The notes: a model not told the origin generated them from the sequence alone. Positions 28,330 to 37,426 are shown, numbered from the stretch's first letter. The stretch is DNA of 64,000 bases from Metapseudomonas resinovorans DSM 21078 (GCF_000423545.1 NZ_AUIE01000014.1:112434-176433); one strand, 5' to 3'. Translations and numbers: made by a program.

Positions 28330-29115
28330 ATGCGTCGCGACCCCATCGTGCTGTTCGACAACGGCACCCATCAATGCCTGATGTTCGACGATCTGGTCAG
28401 CGGCGACGGCGTGCAGTCCAACCAGTTCCTGATCACCGACCACGAGCAATACCTGCTACTGGACCCGGGCGGCGACCTGACCTACACCCCGCTGTCGCTT
28501 GAACTGTCCAAGCACATGCCGGTGCAGGACCTGACCTACATCTTCGCCTCCCACCAGGACCCGGACATCATCGCCTCCCTGGACAAGTGGCTGCTGCACA
28601 CCCGTGCGCGGGTAATCTGCTCCAAGCTCTGGGCACGCTTCCTGCCGCACCTGACCGCCAACTACCTGGCCATCAGCCACGGCATTTCCACCTACGACCG
28701 CATCATCGCCCTGCCCGACCGAGGCCAGTCCATCACTCTCGGTCGCTGCCACCTGAAAGCCGTGCCGGCGCACTTCCTCCACTCGGTGGGCAATTTCCAG
28801 CTCTACGACCCGGTCAGCCGCATCCTCTTCTCGGGCGACATGGGCGCCTCCCTGGTGGATGACGCCACGCCGGTGCGCGACTTCATCAACCACGTGCCGA
28901 ACATGGAAGGCTTCCACCGCCGTTACATGGCCAGCAACAAGATCTGCCGGCTTTGGGCCGAGATGGTGCGTGGCATGGACGTGGAGATGATCGTGCCGCA
29001 GCACGGCCGGCCCTTTGTCGGCCGCGAGATGATCAGCGCCTTTCTGTACTGGATCGAGAACCTGGAGTGCGGCATCGACCTGATGGGGCCAGACGACTAC
29101 CGATTGCCCCGCTGA
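28330..29115 (+). CDS. Di-iron oxygen-binding protein (ODP type, metallo-beta-lactamase fold)
   Basis: 261 residues. Metal-ligand set of flavodiiron-like MBL proteins without the flavin domain: H75-x-D77-x-D79 (SHQDPD), H148/H151 (HFLHSVGN), D170 (FSGDMG) and H225 (VPQHGRP). The HxDxD form matches the oxygen-binding di-iron (ODP) group rather than hydrolytic HxHxDH enzymes. It may sense or reduce oxygen or NO, possibly with an unlinked partner. Separate transcription unit. Confidence 0.85.
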   Translation: MRRDPIVLFDNGTHQCLMFDDLVSGDGVQSNQFLITDHEQYLLLDPGGDLTYTPLSLELSKHMPVQDLTYIFASHQDPDIIASLDKWLLHTRARVICSKLWARFLPHLTANYLAISHGISTYDRIIALPDRGQSITLGRCHLKAVPAHFLHSVGNFQLYDPVSRILFSGDMGASLVDDATPVRDFINHVPNMEGFHRRYMASNKICRLWAEMVRGMDVEMIVPQHGRPFVGREMISAFLYWIENLECGIDLMGPDDYRLPR

Positions 29116-29223
29116 ACTGACCTATCGCGCCGGGTAGCCGCATTAGTCGGCGCGTTCGGCGCTTTTTGCCGTCATGAACCCCATGCTAGGTTGCGCCTTT
29201 TCATAACCAGAAGAGGCCCTTCG

Positions 29224-30336
29224 ATGCCCGCCCCCTTCGTACGCCAGCTGGGCCTGGCGCTCGGCTTTTGCGCCAGTCTGGCCCAGGCCGAAACCTGGCC
29301 CGCCGCCGACTGGCAGCAAGGCCCCGCACCCAGCGGCGCCGCCGTGCAGGCCTTCGAGGCCTACGCCTTTCCCATCCGCGACGATCAGAGTCGCACAGGT
29401 GTGCGCAGCGATGCCGTGGTCGTCATCCGTGGCGGCAAGCTCATCTATGAACACTATGCCGGCCCAACCCGCGCCGAGACCCCGCACCTCACCTGGTCGG
29501 TGAGCAAGAGCCTGCTGGCCTCGGTAATGGGTGTTGCCTACGGCGAAGGCCGCTTCAAGCTGGACGAGCCGGTAGCGCGCTACTTCCCGGACTTCGCCGG
29601 CCACTCCAATGTCCGCATCGACCACCTGCTGCACTGGGCCTCGGGCCTCGCCTGGCAGGAGGACTACGAGTACGCGCCGCTGAAATCCTCGGTGGTGGCC
29701 ATGCTCTACACCCGCGGCCGCGACAACATGGCCGCCTTCACCGCCGATCACCCGCTGGATGCCCTACCCGGCAAGCGCTTCCGCTACTCCAGTGGCGACA
29801 CCAACGTGCTCTCCGCCGCGCTGCGCGGCATGGTCGGCGAGCAGGCCTACGCGGAGTACCCCTGGACTGCCCTGTTCGGCCCCCTGGGGATCCAGTCGGC
29901 CGTATGGGAAACCGATGCCGCGGGCACCTACGTCGGCTCCTCCTACAGCTACCTGACCGCCCGCGACCTGGCGCGCGTCGGCCTGTTGATGCAGCGCGGC
30001 GGCCGCTGGGGCGAGCGCCAATTGCTGCCGGTGGACTGGGTCGCCTTCAACCGCAAACCCTTCGCCGACTACCGGCCGGACCCGGCCAAGCCCGGAGAGG
30101 CCGTGCCCGGCGGCCACTGGTGGCTCAACGCCCAGCTCGAAGGCGCCGCCAAGCCCTGGCCGGATGCCCCGGAAGATACCTTTGCCGCCCTCGGCCACTG
30201 GGGCCAGGCGCTCTACGTGCTACCCAGCCAGAAACTGGTGATCGTGCGCTACGCCGATGACCGCGACGGCAGCTACCGCCACAACGACTTCCTCAAGCTG
30301 GCCCTGGCCGCCTTCGCCACGCAGGTGCAACCATGA
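29224..30336 (+). CDS. Serine hydrolase, beta-lactamase/NylB-like family
   Basis: 370 residues with a signal peptide (MPAPFVRQLGLALGFCASLAQA), the SxxK motif SVSKS (nucleophile Ser), YSSGD as the Y-x-S/N motif and a late GHWGQALYV in place of KTG. Groups with class C beta-lactamase-fold esterases and 6-aminohexanoate-dimer hydrolase-like proteins. Periplasmic. The start at 29224 (AGAGG upstream) restores the signal peptide; 29191 does not. Its stop overlaps the next small gene by ATGA. Confidence 0.88.
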   Translation: MPAPFVRQLGLALGFCASLAQAETWPAADWQQGPAPSGAAVQAFEAYAFPIRDDQSRTGVRSDAVVVIRGGKLIYEHYAGPTRAETPHLTWSVSKSLLASVMGVAYGEGRFKLDEPVARYFPDFAGHSNVRIDHLLHWASGLAWQEDYEYAPLKSSVVAMLYTRGRDNMAAFTADHPLDALPGKRFRYSSGDTNVLSAALRGMVGEQAYAEYPWTALFGPLGIQSAVWETDAAGTYVGSSYSYLTARDLARVGLLMQRGGRWGERQLLPVDWVAFNRKPFADYRPDPAKPGEAVPGGHWWLNAQLEGAAKPWPDAPEDTFAALGHWGQALYVLPSQKLVIVRYADDRDGSYRHNDFLKLALAAFATQVQP

Positions 30337-30665
30337 TTGCCCGTCGCCCCATCCTCAGCCTGCTGACCCTGGCACTGATTCTGCTGGCCGCGCTGGCCTG
30401 GCAGAACCGCGCACACTTGGCCGCCTTCCCCGACATCATCAGCGCCTACACCGCCAAGGAGTACTGTTCCTGCCGCTACGTGATGGGCAACCCGGCGGAC
30501 TACTGCCATGGCTACGTGAAGCAGTACGTGCCCACCAGCGGTTTCCTCGACGACGCCGAGCACAAACGCGTGACGGCCAGCGGCCTCGGTCGCAGCAACA
30601 CTGCGGCGTGGGTCAGCCCGCATCAGGGTTGTCGGCTCATGTCCGAGGCAAACAGCACACGTTGA
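30333..30665 (+). CDS. Small membrane-anchored/secreted Cys-rich protein, unrecognised
   Basis: 110 residues. N-terminal hydrophobic segment (IARRPILSLLTLALILLAALAW) followed by a periplasmic part with four cysteines (CSC, ..YCHGY.., ..GCRL). Coupled by ATGA to the serine hydrolase, so it may be a partner or chaperone of that enzyme. No family recognised. Confidence 0.75.
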   Translation: MIARRPILSLLTLALILLAALAWQNRAHLAAFPDIISAYTAKEYCSCRYVMGNPADYCHGYVKQYVPTSGFLDDAEHKRVTASGLGRSNTAAWVSPHQGCRLMSEANSTR

Positions 30666-30702
30666 GCTATCGCCCTGACGTGGAGAGGCGAGCTCTCCCG
30701 GA

Positions 30703-30770
30703 GGTTGGGTAGCGGAACGAAACCCAAGGTTGCAGACCGCAACCTTGGGTTTCGCTTCGCTCTGGTGGAA
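30703..30770. repeat. Palindromic repeat with perfect 15-bp stem
   Basis: GAAACCCAAGGTTGC (30719-30733), loop AGACC, GCAACCTTGGGTTTC (30739-30753), flanked by GGTTGGGTAGCGGAACGAAA-like sequence on one side and TTCGCTTCGCTCTGG on the other. Resembles the AACCCAA-GCGAAAC class of Pseudomonas intergenic repeats. It could also terminate the preceding unit. Confidence 0.65.
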
Positions 30771-30919
30771 CGCCGCCCGCCGCAACCTGCATCGGCAAAC
30801 CCCGCCCCCCCTGTTCCACCCTGTGGAACCACCTTCGATTGTTCTCCTTTCGCCCACGCGGTTAGCTGGGGGCCAGCCGCGCAAGGCGGCAGTCGCCCCC
30901 AACGAGGAGAACAAGAACA

Positions 30920-32131
30920 ATGACCCGTTACGCACATATCCAGGCCTGGCTCGATGACGTAGACGCCGACTTGAAAGCGCTGCGCCAGGACATCCACGCC
31001 CACCCCGAACTCGGCTTCGAAGAGCAGCGCACCGCTGCCCTGGTGGCCCGCCTGCTGACCGAATGGGACTACGAGGTGCATAGCGGCATCGGCCGCACCG
31101 GTGTGGTCGGCGTGCTGCGCAATGGCGCCTCCAACCGCACCCTCGGCCTGCGTGCCGACATGGACGCCCTGCCCATAGTCGAGAATACCGGCCTGACCTA
31201 CAGCAGCTGCCACGCGGGTCGCATGCATGCCTGCGGCCACGACGGGCACACCGTCATGTTGCTGGGCGCGGCGCGCTACCTGGCCGCGACCCGCAACTTC
31301 CAGGGCACCCTCAACCTGATCTTCCAGCCGGCCGAAGAAGGCCAGGGTGGCGCCGAAGCCATGCTCGAAGACGGCCTGCTTGAGCGTTTCCCGTGCGAGG
31401 CGCTGTTCGGCATGCACAACATGCCCGGCCTGGAAGCCGGCCACCTGTGCTTCCGCGCCGGCCCGCTGATGGCCTCCCAGGACCTGCTGGAAGTGGTCAT
31501 CGAAGGTGTCGGTGGCCACGGTTCCATGCCGCACCTATCCGTCGACCCACTGGTAGCTGCCTCCAGCACCGTGATGGCGCTGCAGACCGTGGTCGGACGC
31601 AACGTCGATCCGCAGCAGGCCGCAGTGGTTACCGTCGGCGCCCTGCAGGCCGGCGAAGCGGCCAATGTGATTCCCCAGCGGGCACTGCTGCGCCTCAGCC
31701 TGCGCGCCCTCGACGCCCAGGTGCGCGAGCAGGTGCTGGAGCGCGTGAAAGGGATCATCTACCGCCAGGCCGAAAGCCTCGGCTGCCGCGCCAGCATCGA
31801 ACACCGTCCGGCCTACCCGGTGCTGATCAACAGCCCAGCGGAAACCGCCTTCGCCCGGCAAATAGGTGTGGAACTCGTCGGCGCCGACCAAGTGTTCGAA
31901 GCCCCCACCGTGATGGGCAGCGAAGACTTCGCCTGGATGCTCCAGCGCTGCCCCGGCAGCTACCTCTTCATCGGCAACGGCACCGGTGCCGGACGGCCGA
32001 TGGTTCACAACCCCGGATACGACTTCAACGACGAAATCCTGGTGCGCGGCGCCGCGTACTGGGCCGCGCTGACGGAAACCTGGTTCCAGGACTCCGCCGC
32101 GCCTTCCCAGGCTTCTGCCACTGCCGTCTAG
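30920..32131 (+). CDS. M20 family amidohydrolase (hippurate hydrolase-like)
   Basis: 403 residues. M20D signatures: DIHAHPELGFEEQRTA, RADMDALPI, the metal site MHACGHDGHTVMLLGAA and PAEEGQGGAEAML, plus MGSEDFAWM near the end. Releases an acyl group from an N-acyl amino acid (hippurate, N-acetyl or IAA conjugate). Cytoplasmic, no signal peptide. Leads a run of four genes (M20, MHS transporter, amidase, IclR), then a porin, suggesting a dedicated uptake-and-hydrolysis pathway. Confidence 0.92.
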   Translation: MTRYAHIQAWLDDVDADLKALRQDIHAHPELGFEEQRTAALVARLLTEWDYEVHSGIGRTGVVGVLRNGASNRTLGLRADMDALPIVENTGLTYSSCHAGRMHACGHDGHTVMLLGAARYLAATRNFQGTLNLIFQPAEEGQGGAEAMLEDGLLERFPCEALFGMHNMPGLEAGHLCFRAGPLMASQDLLEVVIEGVGGHGSMPHLSVDPLVAASSTVMALQTVVGRNVDPQQAAVVTVGALQAGEAANVIPQRALLRLSLRALDAQVREQVLERVKGIIYRQAESLGCRASIEHRPAYPVLINSPAETAFARQIGVELVGADQVFEAPTVMGSEDFAWMLQRCPGSYLFIGNGTGAGRPMVHNPGYDFNDEILVRGAAYWAALTETWFQDSAAPSQASATAV

Positions 32132-32158
32132 CCCAACACCAGATTCCGGAGATTCCCC

Positions 32159-33484
32159 ATGCACGCTTCCCAAAGCGGAACCTCGCGCGCCCGCCAGGTG
32201 ACCGCCGCCGTTATCGGCAACGCCCTCGAGTGGTACGACTTCATCGTCTACGGCTTCCTGTCCAGCATCATCGCCCGCCTGTTCTTCCCCTCCGACAGCG
32301 AGTACGCCTCGCTGCTGATGGCCCTGGCCACCTTCGGCGTCGGCTTCTTCATGCGCCCGGTCGGCGGTGTACTGCTGGGCATGTACGCGGATCGCAAGGG
32401 ACGCAAGGCAGCCATGCAGCTGATCATCCTGCTGATGACCCTGTCCATCGCCCTGATCGCCTTTGCCCCGGACTACGCCGCGATCGGCATCGGTGCCCCC
32501 CTGCTGATCGTCATCGCACGCATGCTCCAGGGCTTCGCCACCGGTGGCGAGTACGCCAGCGCCACTGCCTTCCTGGTAGAAAGCGCGCCCGCCAACCGCC
32601 GGGGCCTCTATGGCGCCTGGCAACTCTTCGGCCAGTGCCTGGCGGTATTCGCCGGTGCCGGCATGGGCGCCCTGGTGACCCACACGCTCTCCCCCGAAGC
32701 GCTGGACAGCTGGGGTTGGCGGATTCCGTTCATCCTCGGTCTGCTGATCGGCCCGGTCGGGCTGTGGATGCGTCGCCACATGGAGGAAACCGAAGCCTTC
32801 ATCGATGCCCAGGAAGAACACAAAGGCGAATCCTTCAGCCTGATGCGGGTGCTGAGCGAACATCGCCGCGCCGTTCTGGTGACCATGGGCACCACCATCA
32901 GTGGAACCGTGGCCTTCTACGTCGTCCTGGTGAACATGCCCACCTTCGCCCACAAGCAACTCGGCCTGCCCCTGGACCAGGTGTTCATGGTTCAGATGGC
33001 GGCAGTGGCGCTGATGACCCTGATCATCCCGATTGCCGGCGCCCTGTCGGACCGCATCGGCCGGCGCCCGGTCCTGTTCGCCGGCACCCTGTCCTTCTTC
33101 CTGCTCGTCTATCCGCTGTTCTCCTGGGTCGCCCAGGCACCGAGCATCGAGCGCCTGCTGGTCATGCAACTGCTGCTTTGCACGATGATCGGCGTGTCGT
33201 ACGGGCCCGCCCCCACCAGCGTCGCCGAGCAATTCCCCACCCGCGTGCGCTCCACCGGGTTGGCGCTGGCCTACAACGTGGCGGTGATGCTGTTCGGCGG
33301 CTTCGCGCCGTTCATCGTCACCTGGCTGACCCAGGTGGGCGGCACGCCGGTGGCTCCTGCCTACTACGTGCTCTTCGCCTCCTTCGTCGGCCTCATCGCC
33401 ACCTGCTATCTGCGCGAAGGCGCCCCCGCCGCCCTGGAGCGCCGCCAACGCCGCGACCTGCTCGCCACTGCCCGGAGCCTGTGA
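32159..33484 (+). CDS. MHS-type MFS transporter
   Basis: 441 residues, twelve membrane helices. GNALEWYDFIVYGFLSSIIARLFFPS and MRPVGGVLLGMYADRKGRKAAM are signatures of metabolite:H+ symporters (citrate, proline/betaine, alpha-ketoglutarate, shikimate). It likely imports the substrate of the adjacent amidases. 27 bp after the M20 gene; its TGA is directly followed by the ATG of the amidase. Confidence 0.92.
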   Translation: MHASQSGTSRARQVTAAVIGNALEWYDFIVYGFLSSIIARLFFPSDSEYASLLMALATFGVGFFMRPVGGVLLGMYADRKGRKAAMQLIILLMTLSIALIAFAPDYAAIGIGAPLLIVIARMLQGFATGGEYASATAFLVESAPANRRGLYGAWQLFGQCLAVFAGAGMGALVTHTLSPEALDSWGWRIPFILGLLIGPVGLWMRRHMEETEAFIDAQEEHKGESFSLMRVLSEHRRAVLVTMGTTISGTVAFYVVLVNMPTFAHKQLGLPLDQVFMVQMAAVALMTLIIPIAGALSDRIGRRPVLFAGTLSFFLLVYPLFSWVAQAPSIERLLVMQLLLCTMIGVSYGPAPTSVAEQFPTRVRSTGLALAYNVAVMLFGGFAPFIVTWLTQVGGTPVAPAYYVLFASFVGLIATCYLREGAPAALERRQRRDLLATARSL

Positions 33485-34966
33485 ATGACTCGTTTCGAAA
33501 CCAACCTCCCCCACGCCACGCTGCAGCAGGAAATCGTCGCGCTGGACGCCCTGCCATTGTCGGAGGCCATTCGCTCGCGACAGCTGTCCTGCCGCGAAGT
33601 CATGCAGGCCTACCTGGAGCAGATCGACCGTTTCAACCCCAGGGTCAATGCCCTGGTGGCCCTGCGGCCGGCCGAGGAACTACTGGCCGAGGCCGACGAA
33701 CGTGACCGCCAATTGGCCCGTGGCCACTGGCTGGGCTGGATGCACGGCATGCCGCAGGCGGTGAAAGACCTCGCCGCCTGTGCCGGTTTACCCACCAGCA
33801 TGGGCTCGCCGCTGTTCGCCGGACAGCTTGCCCAACACGACGCCATCGCCGTCGAGCGAGTACGGGCGGCAGGCGCGATCTTCATCGGCAAGAGCAACGT
33901 CCCGGAGTTCGGCCTCGGCTCGCAGAGCTACAACAGCGTCTTCGGCACGACCGGCAATGCCTACGACCCCAGTCTCTGCGCCGGCGGCAGCAGCGGTGGT
34001 GCGGCGGCGGCCCTGGCGCTGCGCTTGCTGCCGGTGGCCGACGGCAGCGACATGATGGGCTCGCTGCGCAATCCGGCGGCCTTCAACAACGTCTATGGCC
34101 TGCGTCCGTCGCAAGGTCGTGTGCCCTTCGGCCCCACACCTGAACTGTTCGCCCAGCAACTGGCCACCGAAGGTCCCATGGGCCGCAGCGTGGCCGATGT
34201 CGCGGCGTTGCTGCGCACCCAGGCCGGCCCCCATCGCGCCGCGCCGCTGGCCTTGTCGAGCACGGCGGACCTGATCGGCCCGCTGCAGCGCGACTTCGCA
34301 GGCGCACGCATCGGTTGGCTCGGCGACCTGGGCGGCCGTCTGCCCATGGAAGCCGGCCTGTTGGCCTTGTGCGAAAGCGCCCTGGCGGATTTCCGCGACC
34401 TCGGTTGCCACGTCGAAGACTGCCAGCCCGAGTTCGACCTGGAACGCCTGTGGAACTGCTGGCTAGTACACCGCCAGTGGCTGGTGGCCGGCAGCCTGGC
34501 CAAGGCCCATGCCGACCCGACCAAACGCGCCCTGCTCAAGCCCGAGGCGATCTGGGAAGTGGAAAGCGGCCTGGGCCTCAGCGCAGCGGACGTCTACCAG
34601 GCCTCCCTGGACCGTAGCGACTGGTACCGTGCGGTGGAAAAGCTCTTCGAGCGTTACGACTTCCTCCTGCTCCCCAGTGCGCAGGTGTTTCCTTTCGATG
34701 CAACACTGCACTGGCCCAAGGCCATCGCCGGCCGCGAGATGGACACCTACCACCGCTGGATGGAAGTGGTGATCGGCGCCACCCTGGCGGGCATTCCGGC
34801 CATGAGCGTACCGGTTGGTTTCAACCCTGCCGGCCTGCCCATGGGCCTGCAGATCATGGGCCCGGCCCAGGCCGACCTGGCGGTGCTGCAGCTGGCGCAC
34901 GCCCATGAACAGCTCACCCAATGGGTGCGCAATTGCCCTCCGCCGTTGCTGAAAGAGGCTGATTAA
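33485..34966 (+). CDS. Amidase signature family enzyme
   Basis: 493 residues. Catalytic triad of the family visible: K94 (QAVKDLA), cis-Ser in CAGGSSGGAAAAL (167-172) and nucleophile S193 in GSDMMGSLRNPAAF. The usual GGS around the nucleophile is MGS here. Length and the ADGSDMMGSLRNPA stretch recall NylA-like cyclic-dimer hydrolases, but substrate cannot be told. No gap to the MFS gene, so co-translated. Confidence 0.92.
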   Translation: MTRFETNLPHATLQQEIVALDALPLSEAIRSRQLSCREVMQAYLEQIDRFNPRVNALVALRPAEELLAEADERDRQLARGHWLGWMHGMPQAVKDLAACAGLPTSMGSPLFAGQLAQHDAIAVERVRAAGAIFIGKSNVPEFGLGSQSYNSVFGTTGNAYDPSLCAGGSSGGAAAALALRLLPVADGSDMMGSLRNPAAFNNVYGLRPSQGRVPFGPTPELFAQQLATEGPMGRSVADVAALLRTQAGPHRAAPLALSSTADLIGPLQRDFAGARIGWLGDLGGRLPMEAGLLALCESALADFRDLGCHVEDCQPEFDLERLWNCWLVHRQWLVAGSLAKAHADPTKRALLKPEAIWEVESGLGLSAADVYQASLDRSDWYRAVEKLFERYDFLLLPSAQVFPFDATLHWPKAIAGREMDTYHRWMEVVIGATLAGIPAMSVPVGFNPAGLPMGLQIMGPAQADLAVLQLAHAHEQLTQWVRNCPPPLLKEAD

Positions 34967-35045
34967 GCCAATGGGCGGCATCTCCGGCGCCTTCGGGTCC
35001 CGATCTTGCAGCGTTTTCGGAACGCACATCCGGGAGGCGCGGCAG

Positions 35046-35825
35046 GTGGCGGAAACACAGGGTAAAGACGATGGCGGCACGGTCAGGTCGGTGGAGCGGG
35101 CGCTGGCGATAGTCGAGCTATTGGGCGAACACCAGGAACTGGGGTTGGAAGAATTGCACTACCTCACGGGACTGCCCAAGGCGACCGTCTCGCGCCTGCT
35201 GCATACCCTGCAGGAGCAAGGCTGGCTCTATCGGGGCCTGTGCGACCGTCGCTATCGCCTGTGCTCCCGACGTCTGTTCGGCGATCCCACCCAGCGGTTC
35301 AGCCGGCTCCTCGTCGAGCAGGCCGCGCCGCTGCTGCTGGACCTGAGCGAGAGCACCGGGCTGGTGGCCGACCTGTCGTACTTCGACGGCGACGAACTGC
35401 ATGTGATGGAAAGCTCCATCCCAGAGGTGCTGCGCAAGCGATATCCGGGCAATCGCCTGGTCATCGGGCTGCGCGCCAGCCTGTTCCATTCGGCCATGGG
35501 CAGGGCTTGCCTTGGCGAGCTGGACAGCTCCGAGGTGCAGCGCCTGGCGCAACACCATCGGATCAGCGGTGACGATCTGCTGCGGGCCCACGAACAGACC
35601 CACAACCGGGGCTTTGGCGAGCGCACCGAAGGCTCATGGGAATACTCGATACGCCTGCCCTTCCTGATCCGCGCCGTGGCGCTGCCAATACTCAGCCAGG
35701 GCCGCCTGGTGGGAAGCATCGCCTTGCACTGGCCACGGGATACCGGCAGCGTCGAGAGCGTGCAACAGCGTCATCTCGGAAAACTGGCCAGTACCGTCAG
35801 CCAGTTGCAGCACAGTCTCGACTGA
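35046..35825 (+). CDS. IclR-family transcription regulator
   Basis: 259 residues from GTG 35046 (GGGAGG 8 bp upstream); an ATG at 34971 would add 25 residues without a ribosome site. N-terminal winged helix VRSVERALAIVELLGEHQELGLEELHYLTGLPKATVSRLLHTLQEQGWLYR. The C-terminal effector domain includes FHSAMGRACLGEL and YSIRLPFLIRAVALPI. Likely controls the preceding M20-MHS-amidase genes and/or the downstream porin. On the same strand, possibly part of the operon. Confidence 0.9.
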   Translation: MAETQGKDDGGTVRSVERALAIVELLGEHQELGLEELHYLTGLPKATVSRLLHTLQEQGWLYRGLCDRRYRLCSRRLFGDPTQRFSRLLVEQAAPLLLDLSESTGLVADLSYFDGDELHVMESSIPEVLRKRYPGNRLVIGLRASLFHSAMGRACLGELDSSEVQRLAQHHRISGDDLLRAHEQTHNRGFGERTEGSWEYSIRLPFLIRAVALPILSQGRLVGSIALHWPRDTGSVESVQQRHLGKLASTVSQLQHSLD

Positions 35826-35845
35826 GACCTCACCCACCCGACTCG

Positions 35846-35886
35846 ATGGAAAGTTACCGCCAGCAACTCCGGCGGAAACTTTCCAT
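35846..35886 (+). other. Inverted repeat between iclR and the porin gene
   Basis: ATGGAAAGTTACCGCC (35846-35861) and GGCGGAAACTTTCCAT (35871-35886), complementary at 15 of 16 positions around a 9-nt loop, 20 bp after the iclR stop. No T-run. Either a terminator-like hairpin or a regulator site; the outer TGGAAA/TTTCCA halves resemble IclR-type operator halves but are too far apart for a typical one. Confidence 0.5.
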
Positions 35887-35929
35887 TCGCTCTTGAAGTT
35901 GTGATTCCACAGCGCGGAACCCAATTGAA

Positions 35930-35957
35930 TTGCCCTTTACTCGCGTGAATCGACAAT
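35930..35957 (+). promoter_or_regulatory. Candidate promoter of the OprD-type porin gene
   Basis: TTGCCC (35930-35935), a 16-bp spacer and GACAAT (35952-35957), each 4/6 to the sigma-70 consensus, 57 bp before the ATG. Confidence 0.3.
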
Positions 35958-36013
35958 AGACCACGACCCGGAAATCGGTCTTTTCGTCATAACACAAGAA
36001 TAAAGGTGATGAG

Positions 36014-37321
36014 ATGTGCAGAGTTCGCTGCGAGTATCTGGCAGGGATTGCCGGGCTCTTGCTGGCAGGAAGTGCAAGTGCCGATGGTTTTATCAATGAC
36101 AGCATCACGTCGTTGCGCTACAGCCAGTTCTACTGGAAGGAAAACAATGGCGAAGGTGTCGGCCCCACGCGCGATGAATGGGTCCAGGGAGCGCAGTTCA
36201 GTTTCAACTCCGGCTGGTATGAGAATGTGCTGGGCGTGGACTACAGCTACGGCCTGGCAGACGACTTGCGCATCGGCGACGAGGCCAACAGCATCAGTAA
36301 CCTGGAACCCGACGACTCGGTGCAATCGCCCCATGGCCTGGCCAAGCCCATCGAAGCCTACCTGCGTGGCCGCCTCAAAGGCGACGCCGGTGAGCTGGTG
36401 CTGGGCGGGGGCAAGAAGGTTCGCCGCTACGCCCAGTACTTCGACGACGCCACCCGCATCCTTCCCGCCGGCACCACAGGCCTCGATGCGGATTACCGCA
36501 TAGGCGGCCTGAACCTGCGCTACAGCCATATCAAGCAGTTCAGTCCGCGCAACGAGAATGGCTGGGGCGACGACCTGAGCAACTTTCGCGGCGAGAAGAT
36601 CGACCAACTGCAACTGTTCGCCCTTGCCTACCGGATGCCCTTCGGTAGCCATTTGCTGGCCGAGTACTCCGAGTCCGAGCGCTACCTGCGCGCCGCCTCA
36701 ATCAAGCTGGAGCACAATTTCGACCTGGGGGCCGGCCGCTTCATCGACCTCTACGCCACCCACGGCATGCAGCAGGACGCCGGCGATCTGTTCGACTATC
36801 AGGGCGTACCCGGACTCTATGAAGCGGAAACATCCCATGACGCGCGCTATATCGATCTCGGTGCCAAGTACAAGACGGCCAACTACTACGCGGGAATGAC
36901 CTACAACAAAGTTCGCGGCGACGACTTTGACAGGTTGTTCTTCAGCAAGGATCACGGCGCCTGGAACAGTAGCGCCAAGTTGTTCTACTTCTTCGGCGTG
37001 GAAGATGAGGAAATGTTCAAACTGGTGGGCGGCACCAACTTCAGCTCACTTGGAATCCCACAACTCAGGCTGGATGTTCACTATGCCTTTTCCGATCACG
37101 CTGCCGGTTATGACGGATTCTCCAGACGAGAATTCCAGAGCCTGCTGCAATACAACTTCACGGGCACCTTGAAGGGCTTGAGCCTGGTCTGGCTGCACAA
37201 CGAGTTTCACACCAAGGGCCAGCCGGATGGCATCGAACGCACCACGACCTCGCGCGGCCCGGCGGGGATCATTACCCACAATGCCGAGCGGTTTTACCTG
37301 AACTACATTTTCACCTTCTGA
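36014..37321 (+). CDS. OprD family outer-membrane porin
   Basis: 435 residues. Signal peptide ending SASA-DGFIND, then the OprD start SITSLRYSQFYWKENNGE, many alternating amphipathic strands, YNFTGTLKGLSLVWLHNEFHTK and a C-terminal Phe (LNYIFTF) as required for outer-membrane insertion. Substrate-specific channel, probably for the compound handled by the M20/amidase/MHS genes. By eye its codon use is slightly less GC-biased at third positions than its neighbours. Confidence 0.92.
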   Translation: MCRVRCEYLAGIAGLLLAGSASADGFINDSITSLRYSQFYWKENNGEGVGPTRDEWVQGAQFSFNSGWYENVLGVDYSYGLADDLRIGDEANSISNLEPDDSVQSPHGLAKPIEAYLRGRLKGDAGELVLGGGKKVRRYAQYFDDATRILPAGTTGLDADYRIGGLNLRYSHIKQFSPRNENGWGDDLSNFRGEKIDQLQLFALAYRMPFGSHLLAEYSESERYLRAASIKLEHNFDLGAGRFIDLYATHGMQQDAGDLFDYQGVPGLYEAETSHDARYIDLGAKYKTANYYAGMTYNKVRGDDFDRLFFSKDHGAWNSSAKLFYFFGVEDEEMFKLVGGTNFSSLGIPQLRLDVHYAFSDHAAGYDGFSRREFQSLLQYNFTGTLKGLSLVWLHNEFHTKGQPDGIERTTTSRGPAGIITHNAERFYLNYIFTF

Positions 37322-37378
37322 AATCGCCCGCCGCGTCCCACGGCTGTCGCCGGACGAAATCCGCTCCCCAGTTTCGTT

Positions 37379-37398
37379 GGGTGGGCTTCAGCCCACCA
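37379..37398. repeat. Small palindrome GGTGGGC-TTCA-GCCCACC
   Basis: 7-bp perfect arms around TTCA. The same unit, with the loop complementary, lies at 46401-46418. Part of the GTAGGGTGGGC repeat group. Confidence 0.55.
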
Positions 37399-37426
37399 GC
37401 GAACACAACCGCAGCTCGATGCAACA

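Noticed and set aside
29224..30336. Chromosomal AmpC beta-lactamase
   Set aside because: SxxK and YxS motifs are present but the KTG motif is not, and no ampR lies nearby; it fits esterase/NylB-like proteins better.
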